Source: Euryodendron excelsum
Lineage: Eukaryota > Streptophyta > Magnoliopsida > Ericales > Pentaphylacaceae
DNA length: 64,000 nt
Direction of reading: 5' to 3'
Assembly: GCA_033060915.1 (NCBI GenBank)
Contig: CM065379.1
Coordinates: 28,512,318-28,576,317, forward strand
Below are positions 22,717 through 34,894 of the stretch, one piece after another. Under the pieces are notes generated by a model that worked only from the letters and a program-made list of their open reading frames with translations, had not been told where the DNA came from and ran no database searches. Both the position numbers and the translations under genes were made by a program. Each line of letters starts with the position of its first letter. Positions within the stretch are counted from its first letter, which is position 1.

Positions 22717-25700
22717 TAGAGCCCCATTCAACGTGAAGAGGATCTGCAAACTCAACCTAAAAATCATATAATTCGATATAGAGAGCTCGAGCACCTCCAA
22801 AACCCTAGCTTCCCTAGGTTTTCCAAACCCTAGCCACCCTACACAAACCCTAGCCTCCTCTACATCCCCATACATTCATACACTAAACTTCAACCCTCTT
22901 TCGAAGACTTGAAGAGTTGTAATATGAAGTTTGAAGCTTGAAGACAACTCTTGAAGACTGAAGATGAAGATCAAGACAAAGACCGAAGACCTAAGAAAGT
23001 AAGGCGCACAAAATAACAAGACATACGGTAGGCTCCCTATTTAAATTTCCTCACTTCCCCCCTCTCTCTTCTCTCTCCTAACCCACTTGGGTTTTCTCTA
23101 TTTTAATCCCCCATCTTTTTCCCCCCCTTTCTTTACATGGTTGAAACAAGGGGATTCCCGGTCTATGTGTAGGATTGGGCTATTAGAGAGTCACCGTGTC
23201 GGGGGCTTTCTTCTAGTCTAACCAGAGACCACGTGGGTCCGACCCCCTTGATTATGTGGTGAAGCCTTAACCTTGTATGTTCACGACCCAAATTGCATTG
23301 TGCATATTATGATCTTGCATTTTCCAAAAACCGTTTTCAAAGTTATTTTTCAAATCGTTTTCAAACTTGTTTTCAAAATTACATCAAAATCTCTTTTTCA
23401 AAACTTGTTTTCAAAACCACAATCCTAGGGTGATTCTAGATTTTCCATGGCTAGGATTGCTTTAGGAAAGTGTTACATTTAAAGTGACCAATACGGTCCA
23501 TATTTTCAAATCTTGTTGTTTTCAAAACCGATTTCCTAAAGTGGTTCTAGCCCTCTTATGGTTAGAATTGCTTTAGGAAAGTGAGATGTTTTTACACCTT
23601 CTAAAAGCTCTCTTTTCAAAAAGCCTTCCTTCCTAAAAATCTCTTTTTCAACATACTTTCCTAAAACTCTCCTCTCCAAAATTGTTTTCAAAAACTCCCT
23701 CCCAAAATTTATTTTTCAAAGCTTCCTTTTTCAACTTCTTTCCAAAAACTCTTTCTCCTCAAAATTCACTTTCTAAAAACACTCCTTAAATTCACTTTCC
23801 TAAAAACTCTCTCCAACAATTTCCTTCCAAAAAATCTTTCTAAAAAACTCTCTTTCCAAAATCTCCCTTCTAGAAACTCCCCTCTAGGATTTCCTTCCAA
23901 AAAACTTGTTTCTAAAAACACACTTTTCAAAACTCCTTCTCTTTAAAATCTTTTTCCAAAAACTCTATCTTCAAACTCACTTTCCAAAAACTCCTCCCTA
24001 GAATTCCCTTCTACAAAACATTCGTTTCCGAAAACGCACTTTCCAAAAATCCTCTCTCTTTAGAGCCCAAATCAAGCCCTAGAACTCGCAATTAGGAAAC
24101 CCTAATTTTCTTTACAAAAACATGATTTTCAAACTTTGCCCCAAACCTAGGTTTCCAAAATCTCTTGTTTTCACATCCAAACTATACACGTTTCCAAAAC
24201 CTCTTTTCTACGTCGAAACTATAATTTTTCAAAACTAGGGTTTCTAGAATCTCTCTTTTCAAATCCTTGCCAAATCCTATCTTCCCTTTAGGAAACCAAA
24301 TCCAATCTTCCCGTTTAGGAAACTAGATCCAATCCTCTGTTTTTGGAAACAAATCCCAAACCTTTGCCAATTCCACTCCTTCTTGATTTCCTGCCTTCCT
24401 AAACCATAAGTTTCCTAAACCTAAACTTCAAATCTTTCCTTAAGTTTCAAAATCCAAATCTTTCCTAAATTCACATCCTTTCTAAGCTTCTCCTTTCCTA
24501 AATCTTAAGTTTCCAAAACTTGAATATAAAAATCTTTCCTAAATTTCAAAACTCAACTTTCGAATATTTTCTAATTCAACCCTTTCCTAATTCTACCCTT
24601 TTTCAAATCTTAACTTTTCAAACCTAAGTTTTCAAATCTTTACTAAACTCAAACCTTTCCTAATCTCAAGATTTTCTAAAACTCTAAAACTTTCTAAATC
24701 TTAAACTTTCCAAATTTCAAATCTTTCCAAATTCAAAGCTTTTCAAGTTCAAAACTTTCTTAAGTTAAGACTTTCTAAAACTAAAAACTTTCTAAATTCT
24801 AAACTTTCCAAAACTTCAACATCTTTCCAAATCTAAGACTTTTCTAAACCCAAAACTTTCTTAATTCAAACATTTTCTAAATTGAAAACTTTCCTTTTTT
24901 AAACCTTTCCAAATTCAAACTTTCCTAAGTTGAAACTTCCTTATTTCAGAATTTTCTAGATTCAATACTTTCCTATTTCAAAACTTTCCTAATTCAAAAC
25001 TTTCTTAATTTGAAACTTTCCAAAAACCAAAACTTTCCTAATTCGAAACTTTCCTAAATCGAACCTTTCCTAATTCGAACATTTCCTAAATCCAATCTTT
25101 CCAAATCTTCCAAGCCCAACATTCGAGTCAAATCTTTCTAAATCTCAAGTCTTTCCTAGGTCTCCTACCTTTCCTAAGTCTAGGTTTCCTAAACCTCCAT
25201 CTTTCCAAAACCAAGTCTTTCCAAAGTCAATCTTTCCAAAGCAAGTCCAATCTTCTCAATTCCAATTTCCAATCTTCTCTTCTAATCTGAAATCAAATCC
25301 AATTTTCAATTCAATCTCTTTCTTCCAATCCAATCTCTCTCTTCAAATCAATCTCTTTTCAATCGGACTCTGGTCCGAACTACGACTGACCTGACTCCCC
25401 CAAAGGGATACGTAGGCAACCTTCATAGGTGCTGTCGCGCCCAGATTTTTTGCGCTCGAGGAATACTCACATAAGTGGGAAAAATGCTGTACTTTCTCGT
25501 TAGAACTCACCCTCCTAGAAGAATGAGTGCGACTAGGTTTGAATTGAAAACAGGTTTGAATAAAGGGCTTTTGAAAAAGGTTCGGAGTCGCCACCTAACT
25601 TGATTAAGGTGAGTTAGGTCACCTAAAAACTAAGAATAATCCGAAGACTATACTTAGGGTTTTGAAAATGATTTGAAAAATATCTCCTCAAGAGAGGGCT

Positions 25701-28700
25701 TTTAAGGAAAACGGGTTGTTTGGCAACCTTTGGAAAACATTTAGCCCTTTTTTGAAAAATAACTCCTTTTGGTCTTTGAAAACAGTGATCTAGGTTCGGA
25801 GGTTGGTTACGTGTAGGGAAGACGCACTAAGCTATCACCCTACCCCGCCCTTTCGGTACCTACATGTCAATCTACCCTAGATTCACCTATGAGAGTCTTC
25901 GACTAACTATAGTTCAACCCTATTCACTTTGAAAAACAATGTTCGAAACATGATGCATGATATGCAAATGCAAAATAAGAAAGAATTGAAAAATAGATTT
26001 AGAAAGAGATTGATTTGATTTGAAAATTGAAATTGGGAAGTTTGAAAATTGAAAGCAGAAGTTTGAAAATAGAAATTTTGAAATTGGAATTTGAAAATTG
26101 ATTGGAATTTGAAATTTAGAAAGAATTTTGAAACCACACCCATGAGGGTGGAATTGAAAGTTTGAAAAATATTGTGACCGCACCTATGAAGGTTGCCTAC
26201 GTATCCCTTTGGGGGAATCAGGTCAGTCGTAGTTCGGACCGAAGTCTGATTGAAAAGAGATTGATTTGAAGAGAGAAATTGGATTAGAAAAAGAGGTTGA
26301 ATTGAAAACTGGATTTGATTTGGGATTAGAAGAGGAGATTGAATTGGAAATTGAATTGGATTTGAAATTAGAAGAGGAGATTGGAAATTGGAAATTGAGG
26401 ACTTTGATTTGAAAAGATAGATTTGGACTTGTTTTGGAACAAGAAGGTTTAAGAAAACCTAGACTTAGGAAAGAGAAGAGACTTCGGAAATATTTGACTT
26501 GGCTTGGAAGATTTGGAAAGATTGGATTTTAGGAGATGTTCAAATTAGGAAAGGTCAAATTTAGGAAAGTTTCGAATTAAGAAAATTTCATTTTTGGAAA
26601 GTTTTTGAATTAGGACAGTTTTGGTTTAGGAAAGTTTCAACTTAGGAAAGCTTTGAATTAGGAAAGTTTTCAAATTAGGAGAGTTTTGAAATTAAGAAAG
26701 TTTTGAAATTAGGATAGTTTTGAATTAAGAAAGTTTCGACTTAAGAAATGTTTGAAAAAGGGAAGTTTTGATTTTGGAAAGTTTTGAATTAAGAAAGTTT
26801 CGACTTAAGAAAGTCTTAAATTAAGAAAGCTTTGAGTTTAGAAAAGTCTTAGATTTGAAAAGATGTTGAAGTTTTGGAAAGTTTAGAATTTAGAAAGCTT
26901 GGAAGTTTAAAAAGATTTAACTTAAGAAAGTTTTGAATTTAGGAAGCTTTGGATTTGAAAAGATTTGAAATTTGGAAAGTTTAGGATTCAGAAAGCTTTA
27001 GAGTTTAGAAAGATTTAAGATTTTAGAAAGTTTTAGAGTTTTAGAAAATCTTGAAATTAAGAAAGGTTTGAATTTAGGAAAGGTCTAAAAGCTTGAATTT
27101 AGAAAGTTAAGATTTGGAAAGGGGGTTGAATTAGGAAAGGGTTGGATTAGGAAAAATTTGAAAGTTGAGTTTTAAAATTTAGGAAAGATTTTTATGTACA
27201 AGTTTTGGGAACTTAAGGTTTAGGAAAGTGAAAATTTAGGAAAGATTTAGATTTTGAAATTTAAGGAAAGATTTAAAGTTTAGGTTTAGGAAACTTATGG
27301 TTTAGGAAGGAATTGAATTAAGAAAGGTTCGGATTAGGAAGGGATTGGATTTGGTTTCTAAAAACAAGGGTTGGATTTTGTTTCCAAAAACGGAGGACAG
27401 GATATAGTTCCTAAACGGGGAGATTTGATTCAGTTTCCTAAAGGGAAGGTAGGATTTGGCTAGGATTTGGAAAGGAGATTCTAGAAACTCTAGTTTTGGA
27501 AAACTATAGTTTGGGCGTAGAAAATAGGTTTTGGAAACACGTATAGTTTTGATGTAAAAAAACGAGAGATTTTGGAAACCTAGGATTGGGGTAAGGTTTG
27601 AAAACCATGTTTTTAGGAAGAAAATTTAGGGTTTCCTAATTGTGGGTTCTAGGGTTTGGTTTGGGCTCTAAGGAAAGAGTTTTTTTTGGAAAACGCATTT
27701 TTGGAAACGAAGGTTTTCTAGAAGGGAATCCTAGGGAGAAGGTTTTTGGAAAGCATGTTTTTGGAAACGTAGAGTTTAGAAAGAAAATCCTATATGGGAA
27801 TTTCTAGAAGGAAGATTCCGGGATGAGAGTTTTTAGAAAGATTTTTAGGGAGTGTTTTTAGAAAGTGAATTTTGAGGAAAGAAAGTTTTGGAAAGGAGTT
27901 GAAAAAGAGAGTTTTGAAAAAGAGATTTTGAAAGGGAGTTTTTGAAATCAATTTTGAAGAGGGGAGTTTTAGGAAAGGATATTGAAAAAGAGATTTTTAG
28001 GAAGAGATTTTTGAAGAAAGAAGTTTTTAGAAGGTGTAAAAACATCTCACTTTCCTAAAGCAATTCTAACCATAAGAAGGCTAGAACCACTTTAAGAAAG
28101 TGGTTTTGAAAACAAGGTTTGAAAATATAGACCAAAAGGCCACTTTTAATATAACACTTTCCTAAAGCAACCCTAGCCATGGAAAGGCTAGAATCACCCT
28201 AGGATTGTGATTTTGAAAACATGTTTTTGAGAAAGAGCTTTTGATGCAATTTTGAAAACAAGTTCGAAAACAATTTTTGAAAACAACTTTTTGAAAACGA
28301 ATTTTGGAAGATTCAAGACTATGATATGCACAATGCAATTTGGGGTCGTGAACATACAAGGTTAAGGCTTCACCACATAATCAAGGGGGCCGGACCCACG
28401 TGGTCTTTGGTTAGACTAGAAGAAAGCCCCCGACACGGTGACTCTCCCATAGTCCAATCCTACACATGGACCTTGAATCCCCTTGTTTCAAGCATGCAAA
28501 GAAAGGGGGGGGGGGGGGAAAGAGATGGGGGATTAAAATAGAGAAAACCCAAGTGGGTTGAAGAGAGAAGAGAGAGGGGGAAAGTGCAGAAAATTAAATA
28601 GGGAGCCTACCTTGTTTCTTGTTTATTTTGCGCGCCGTGCAGCCTTCGGTCTTCGGTCTTCAGTCTTCAGTCTTGATCTTCACCCTCAGTCTTCAAGGAT

Positions 28701-28934
28701 TGTCTTCAAGCTTTGAATGGCTGCTCTTCAAGTCTTGAGAGAGTGGTTGAATGCTAGTGTATGAGTGTATAGGGGTGTGTATGAGTGTATAGGAGGCTAG
28801 GGTTTGTGTATAGTGGCTAGGGTTTGGAAAACCTAGGGAGGCTAGGGTTTTTGGAGGTGCTCGAGCTTTGTGTATCGAATTGTGTGATTTTTAGGTTAAG
28901 TTTGCAGACCCCTTTCACGTTGATCGAGGCTCTG

Positions 28935-29058
28935 TATTTATAGAAGTTGGACAAGCCTGGCACCTGTTGCAATGGCGCCAGGGCAAAGCTTATACTGGCA
29001 CCACTAGGAGTGGCGCCAGGCCATTTTTTGGCTTGGCGCCACTACTAGTGGCGCCAGC
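28935..29058 (-). promoter_or_regulatory. Promoter module in 3' LTR of A
   Basis: TATAAATA (minus strand, 28942-28935), with GGCGCC inverted repeats at about 28993-29018 and 29033-29056 upstream of it in the element direction. Confidence 0.7.
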
Positions 29059-29452
29059 CATTTAGGAAACAATTAAGGTCGGCAAGCAACGTATCTTTGA
29101 CTAGATTTGGGCGCCTGTACTAGTGACTACCATGTAAACTTTAGCCTAGCTTCACTAGGAGTGACTCCGGAAAGTCCGGGAATGATTTGAAGGAGCCGGG
29201 AGTGACCCGGAAGGCCGGAAAGGAGCAGGAACACTTAAAATAGCGTCTTGGAGGTATTTGACTTGAAAAGTGAGGATTGGATGTGTCGGAAAGGTTGACC
29301 GAGCCTTTAGGGGGCAAAACGGTCAATCGGACTGGAAAACTGCCGGGTCAGACTCAAACTGTCCCGGAAGAAGACTTGGGATCTGGAAACATTATGTAGA
29401 ATGTTCCCAGAGGTTTCCGGTTTGATTCCCAAGGCCGGCGTAGTCGGAAATG

Positions 29453-29766
29453 GAGACCGGCCCACCAGGGGCAAAACGGTCATTTTGTACCGGGTTTGCC
29501 GGAACTGACTCGGAATGGTCCGGAAAGGTAAAGGAAGGTCGAGAACACTATAAAAAGTATTCTCGGGATATTACCGGTTTGATACCCAGAGCCGGTGTGG
29601 TCGAAGAAGGAGACCGACCCTCTAGGGGCAAAACGGTCATTTTGTACCGGGTTGGCCGGAACTGACTCGGAATGGTTCGGAAAGGTAAAGGAAGGTCAAG
29701 AACACTATAAAAAGTATTCTCGGGACATTACTGGTTTGATACCCAGAGCCGGTGTGGTTTCTAGGG
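29453..29766 (-). repeat. Two 157-bp tandem units, 3' LTR of A
   Basis: The unit starts GAGACCGGCCC on the plus strand, with starts at 29453 and 29610. Each unit carries CAAAACGGTCATTTTG and an ACCGG..CCGGT dyad. The 5' LTR has three units. Confidence 0.85.
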
Positions 29767-29889
29767 CGTTCGGATGCCTAGGGGCAAAAATGGTCATCTT
29801 GACCGGAAAAGGTCCAAAGGGTAATTTGGTCATTTTTCACCGAAGTAAGCTAACAAACATGGGTATTGACCTTGGTTTTGAGTGTTTCC

Positions 29890-30380
29890 GCCACTCGGAT
29901 GGGGTTGAGTATTTCCGCTACTCGGACGGGGTTGACGATTTGAGAGTATTTCCGCTACTCTAACGGTTCTGTGAGTATTTCCGCTACTCCAACGGTTCTG
30001 TGAGTATTTCCGCTACTCTAACGGTTCTATGAGTATTTCCGCTACTCTAACGGTTCTATGAGTATTTCCGCTACTCTAACGGGTCTGTGAGTATTTCCGC
30101 TACTCTAACGGTTTTATGAGTAGTTTTGCTACTCGGACCGTCTCGAGGAATAAACTGTCTCGAGAGAGGGATTGGAAAGGGGTCTTACCGTCTCCGAAAA
30201 GACGTGCCTGGATTGGAACCGTCTCGAGGAATAAACTGTCTCGAGAGAGGGATTGGAAATGGGTCTTACCGACTCCGAAAAGACGTGCCTGGGTTTTGAG
30301 TGTTTCCGCCACTCTAACGGTGTTGTGAGTGTTTCCGCCACTTTGACAGTTTTGTGAGTAGTTTTGCTACTCAAACCTTC
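29890..30380 (-). repeat. 29-30-bp hairpin units in 3' LTR of A
   Basis: Repeated GAGTA-TTTCCGC-TACTC (about eight units, 29890-30135), then GAGTG-TTTCCGC-CACTC forms near 30298 and 30328. The five-base arms stay complementary when the sequence changes. Confidence 0.85.
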
Positions 30381-30612
30381 TCGAGGAATAAACTGTCTCG
30401 AGAGAGGGATCGAAATTAGAATAAGAAAGGACAATGCCCCTAAGGGCATTTTGGTCATTTTGCCTCTATTTGGGCCTGACAGGCCCGCGAAGCGATGGAG
30501 GGACGGAATTTGGACTAGAGGATTGGATTCGATTGGAATATGTCCATAATGACTTGAAAACAAGTCTAGACGGAGTGTAGACTGCCGAGCGGTAAAAAAT
30601 GGGGTGCTTACA

Positions 30613-30635
30613 GCTGCCCCTCTTTTTCTGTCTTT
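30613..30635 (-). other. Polypurine tract of element A
   Basis: On the minus strand, AGAAAAAGAGGGGCAGC stands directly before the 3' LTR start TGTAAGCACC, the expected position of the plus-strand primer. Confidence 0.8.
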
Positions 30636-31078
30636 GCTTGTCAAAGACAGAAAACGATAAGAGTAAGAGTCCCATGTTGACCGCGAGGCCGTCGGAGGGA
30701 CGGACACTGGAAATCTTTCGACAACGGGGGGTCGAAAACGGATAATGAGCCAAAAAGGCCTTCGAAAACAAGTTTTGGCGGGAAAAAGGGCAAAACTGCC
30801 CAGAATTTATACCTGGCGCCACTAGCAGTGGCGCCTTTGGTAAAAATCAACTGGCGCCTCTGCTAGTGGCGCCAAGCCTAAGGCTAGAAACCAGAAAATT
30901 TCTAGTTCGAACACCCACGGGATTTGAAGAGTTTTTGGAGAATCCGAGAGTTTTCAAGTGGAAACCGACTTGAACTTTGAAGAAGCATTCCTTGGGGACC
31001 ACGGGTGATTTCCGGAGGGAGTCCACGTCGCCGGAAAAGTAGCCGGAAGTGAAGATTTCGCCGGAGAACTTCCAAAAG
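30636..31078 (+). promoter_or_regulatory. Promoter/leader of element A antisense ORF
   Basis: This region precedes the antisense ORF and its intron. It contains TTTGGCGGGAAA at 30774-30785, identical to the plant E2F-binding consensus. Next are two GGCGCC inverted repeats: arms GGCGCCACT 30815-30823 and AGTGGCGCC 30827-30835, and a second copy at 30853-30873. The same palindrome module stands at the LTR promoters. An ATTTATA stretch at 30804-30810 is a weak TATA candidate. The exon ends AAAAG at 31078. Promoter activity is inferred. Confidence 0.5.
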
Positions 31079-31957
31079 GTGAGTTTTCAAATTTTGTTGA
31101 TTTTGATGTGTAGAACTTCGTTTGAATCATGTGAATAGTGGAAATTGATGTTTTGATATGCTTTGAACACTTTGATGATGTTTTTTTTGCATTTTGATGG
31201 TTGTTTGATTGAATTTGAGTGATTATATGTGAATGTGCAAAGGGGGTTTTCTGCAAGAATGGGAAATTTGTTCCTACAAGCATGGGTAATGGGTTTTCTG
31301 GCCATGTTTTTGTACAATGTGACTTAGAAAAATGTGTTTGACAATCGTATGAAGTTTCGTGATTTTTTGAAAACTCGGTGAATTTTTTATTTTTTGAAAA
31401 ATAGAAAAATATTTAGAAAATTAGGAAAAATTAGAAAATTCAAGAAATTGATGAAATTGTTGAAGTTTGAAATTTGGAAAAATGTAGGAATATTTTGAAA
31501 ATATTTGAGGTGATTTTGAAAAATTTTTGGGAGCTTTTTGAAAACCGTTGATTTATTTGAAAAATAAAACATGAGTTTTGAAAATTTTAAAAAATTAAAA
31601 ATTGTGCACGGGTGCCATTGTTATGTGATTGTGGCGTTGGAAGGTGTATATTTCGTGTTTTGTGTTGATGTCATGGGCGTTGTAGGGGCCATTTTTAAAC
31701 GGGACTCTGCCGAAATTTTTAGAAATTATGGAAAGAGTTGGTTAAAATTTTAGAAATAAAATCTTTTTGAAGGGAAAAGGCAGAGAACCCTTGAGATGTG
31801 ATTTGGAGTTGGAAAACCAAGATGTGTGAAAATTTTGTTTTTGATTTGTTATTCAAAATCCTTTATTTGTTTTGTGTTATTTGTTTGTTTTATTTTACTG
31901 TTATTTAAACTGCATGGATGGTATATTTACATCACTCACCTTGGCTTACCTTTTCAG
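31079..31957 (+). other. Predicted 5' leader intron of A antisense ORF, 879 nt
   Basis: The donor is AAAAG|GTGAGTTTT at 31079 and the acceptor is TTACCTTTTCAG|GATG ending at 31957, just before the ATG. The interior is T-rich, like plant introns. The equivalent segment of element B has the same ends, with a GC donor. Confidence 0.7.
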
Positions 31958-31958
31958 G

Positions 31959-33638
31959 ATGACAGACGGAGTTTTGCATCGGCTGAGAGCCTGGCACAGT
32001 AGCTACCCTCCCGATGAGCAGAATATCTTTCGTCGGTCCTTTGGTCGGGTGGCTTCGCTTTTATCAGTGCGACTTATTCCCGGAGTCATGGAGGCAGTAA
32101 TCCCTTTCTAGCAGCCGGACTCGTCTCTTTTTCGTTTTGGAGAGTGTGAGCTTACCCCTACTCCTCACGAGTATGAGTTCCTTCTTGGTTTTCGAGATGT
32201 TTCTGCTGACATTGTGGGACCCCTTTTTCCGGATGGTTGTATCACAGTGGTTTCATCCCAGCTTGGATTTAGACGCGCAGTTCTTTCGTCTTCTTCTTTG
32301 CCCCAGTTTCCCTATGTCCCAGCAGAGTTCCTCTTTTCCTGTTTTGAGTTTCCTACGGGCATGCGAGTTCATTCAGGTGAGTGGCACACCTCCCAGGATT
32401 GGGCTATTTCTTGTATGGTTGCCTTGGCCTTGCTTCTGTTGAACTTCTTGGTGTTCCCCCGAGACGATGATTTAGTGGACTGTCGACTCTGTGCACCACT
32501 GGCCTTGATCCGTGCGGGGCATTCCTATGCTCCTATGATTGTAGGGGAGACCTTCGTGAGTCTTTCAAGATTCCAGCAGTCCCTTGACGCTCGTTTCCGC
32601 GGATGCACTACTCTCTTCTAGCTCTGGGCAATTAGTCATTTGTTTGTTACACCTTTGTTTCAGCGCACGTGGTATCCTGAGCTCGATCATGTACATTCCC
32701 TAGCGAGATCTCAAGGTGTCATGGCAGATGAGGGGAGATTTCCACAGACTGCTGCATCCTGGGCTGACTATCTTTAGAGCATGAGGTCAGGCACAGTCAG
32801 GTGGTATTCAGGGCTGGTTGGTAGGTATTGCTTGAGAGTTCGGCCTTTCGGGAGGGCTTTCGTGCCCCTAGCAGGACTGCGGGGCATTGCCCCTTTCTTT
32901 GGGATTCGGGTTCTACGACAGCTTGGTAGGAGTCAGGATATCCCTTTTTTAGCTTCTGCAGCCGAGTTTACTCTTGTCTTTGAGGCGTCGATTCCTAGAG
33001 CATTTGTAGAGAAAGTTATGGATATATGGAGATCTTTGCTTCCTCACGTTGATGATGATGGTCCCTTCTCCAACATGCCTCCTGCGACCGAGGCCTATCA
33101 TTATTGGCTTCGACGCTACGTGATGGGTCCTAGTAGACTTAGGGATCTTCTTCTTGAGACTCCTTTACCTCCCATAGGGTATACCGACTTCTTGATTGCT
33201 ATGATTGTTCAGGGGCGTCACCACAGACGGGAGAACCGTCGTCTGATACGGATATTGCGTGACCGATTGAGGATGAGAGACGCTGAGGTAGTTTTACTAG
33301 AGAGGCAATTAGCAGCAGCCAAATCGACACATGATGACCCTCCTTCGGGTGCTGTGAGGGCCCGCAGGCGGCCACGAGGCGTTCTAGGCAGTTCTCCTTC
33401 CCTGGAGGGTGATGTAATGGATGGCCCGTCCTTGCGGGAGGCTGTGGAGTCCCTTACTCGAGAGAGGGACATGCTTCTGGCTAGATGTGCTGACTATGAG
33501 CGAGGCTGGCCGGGGTCTTCTGCTGCTGGTACTTCTTCGAGTGCTCCTCTTGTGACTGGCGAGCCAGTGGATCCCTGCATAGCTGATTCCTCCTCTGATG
33601 ACGATGGGGAGCGATATATTTTTGCCCCTTGCTCTTAG
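31959..33638 (+). pseudogene. Antisense ORF of element A (DUF7745-like), three TAG stops
   Basis: A single reading frame of 559 codons runs from the ATG right after the predicted splice acceptor to TAG at 33636-33638. It is broken only by TAG codons at 32109, 32619 and 32775. At two of these, the degraded copy in element B has Gln (32619) and Trp (32775). The N-terminal part has FGECELTPTPHEYEFLLGF and GPLFPDGCITVVSSQLGF, a pattern I associate with DUF7745 / plant mobile domain-like proteins (not verified). The C-terminal part is charged and likely coiled coil: RRLIRILRDRLRMRDAEVVL and REAVESLTRERDMLLARC. It ends in an acidic DSSSDDDGE tail. It lies antisense to pol, between pol and the 3' LTR. 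Antisense extra ORFs at this position are described for Tat-lineage elements; their role is unknown. Confidence 0.85.
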
Positions 33639-34894
33639 ATTCGCTGATTTTCTGCATTTGTAGAAAAACATACTTTGTTTAGTGTTATGCCTCTTTTATC
33701 TTATGAATTCATGACTTTCCGTGCTTTTGGTATAATTTCCCTGCATGATTAGTATAGTAACGAATTTGGAAAAAATTAAATGAGAATTGCAGTTTAATGA
33801 AAAATAACTCCCTTTTGTTTGATTCTTTAACTCACTGGCTGTTCCGCGAAAGGGACCTCTGCTTCCTTTAACCCTAACTGGGCTAAACCGGAGAATGCCT
33901 TCCTAGATGCTTTTCGACTTTTACACTGTTGTCTTCACACCTTAACTTCTGGGGAATGTAGTAGCTCGAGCTATTTCTTATATCTAAATCTCTTGCTCCC
34001 ACCCCCCCCTTTTTTTTTTTCTTTTTTTTTTTTGCTATTTTTGCTACTAGTGCCCCTGAGGGTTTTCACCAGTCCCAGCTCTGTCATTTTTGCACCAAGG
34101 CGCCTTTGCAGGTTTTCGCCAAGGTCGACAGTTTTGTATCTTGCCGTATCCCTACCTTTTTACTTACGGCGCCCTTTCGGGTTTTCACCGCATCCTCGGG
34201 AAGCGCTTAACTTTTCTCTCTTCTTTCTCTCTCTTTCCTCAGCTTGGTCTCGAGTTTCTGTTGAGAAGCTCCTAAACGCCACTTGCATCATTCTCCATCC
34301 CATGGTATATTTAGTAAGCTCATTTAGACTAATCAATTTGACTCCAATCTAAGAGGACTTTTTAGGGGTTATGGTATTGGTATTTACTTTTGAAAGAAAA
34401 AAAGAAAAGGCTCAAGCCTACCACTCTACTAGTGATCAGTTTCGATAGGTTCTTTTTTTTTTTTTTTTTTTGGTTCAATGGCACTTTGCGTACTCCCATC
34501 TTTCCTTGGGTATCTCATTGCACGCCCCTTTTTTTTTTTTTTTTTTTTGGCTGTTAAAGTTAATACCAATATTTGTGCGGACTTAAAGTAGTACTTTAAG
34601 GGCTCTCCTCTTTTTTTTTTTTTTTTTTTGGCTATTTTCAGTGCCTCTGCTTAATATGATCACTTTATTGGGGGAATGTTCCTAAAAGAAAATAACCGGC
34701 TCTAAAGGTTTAACAAAGGTTGTATATGCATTTTGATTGGATAGAAAATGAAATAAGGGCCCCTCGTCATCTTGGAATTAGATTGTTTAGTCCATAGAGC
34801 TTTAACCTTAAAACACTACCTTATTGATTAATGGAAAATGAGGAGAGTAAGTTTCATTGCTTCTTCACAGAAACCAGAGGTCTAGCCTTCGGAA
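33639..34894 (-). other. Element A spacer between pol and antisense ORF
   Basis: Non-coding spacer shared with element B (3580-4742). It has four T runs of about 17-25 bases on the plus strand, near 34008-34033, 34448-34471, 34530-34548 and 34611-34629. Open frames at 33993-34352 are not conserved as protein in B. Confidence 0.7.

Larger units (their letters stand above)
21095..25432 (+). mobile_element. Solo LTR S2, left part
   Basis: It starts TGTAAGCACCCC inside the E1 5' LTR after duplication CTTTC, and is cut at 25432 by element A. The right part is at 47026-47810. The whole LTR would be about 5.1 kb. TATA box at 22709-22716, with palindrome module at 22596-22693. CGGAC/GTCCG hairpin at 25364-25377. 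The family-specific conserved block with GGATACGTAGGCAACC lies immediately before the element A insertion point. Confidence 0.92.
25433..30612 (-). mobile_element. 3' LTR of element A, 5180 bp
   Basis: On the minus strand it starts TGTAAGCACCCC at 30612 and ends GCGACA at 25433. It follows the polypurine tract. It has TATA at 28942-28935, two 157-bp units (29453-29766), and more 29-30-bp hairpin units than the 5' LTR. Long open frames in it arise from the tandem arrays and are not genes. Confidence 0.95.

Noticed and set aside
29450..29963. Overlapping frames of 71-122 codons
   Set aside because: They repeat with the 157-bp unit and only reflect tandem duplication.
30129..30707. 192-codon minus-strand frame in the 3' LTR of A, and its relative at 46542-46976
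   Set aside because: They read through hairpin and CTCGAGA tandem arrays of the LTR, with repetitive peptide sequence. No domain and no conservation in other LTRs.
31959..33638. Possible captured host gene or ordinary host gene between elements
   Set aside because: The same ORF with the same leader and intron lies at the same place in element B, so it belongs to the retrotransposon family. An ancient host origin is not excluded.
33993..34352. 119-codon frame in the A spacer, and minus-strand frames at 4033-4521
   Set aside because: They are homologous DNA in A and B, but the frames are low complexity and run in opposite sense to any element gene. No start context or domain.
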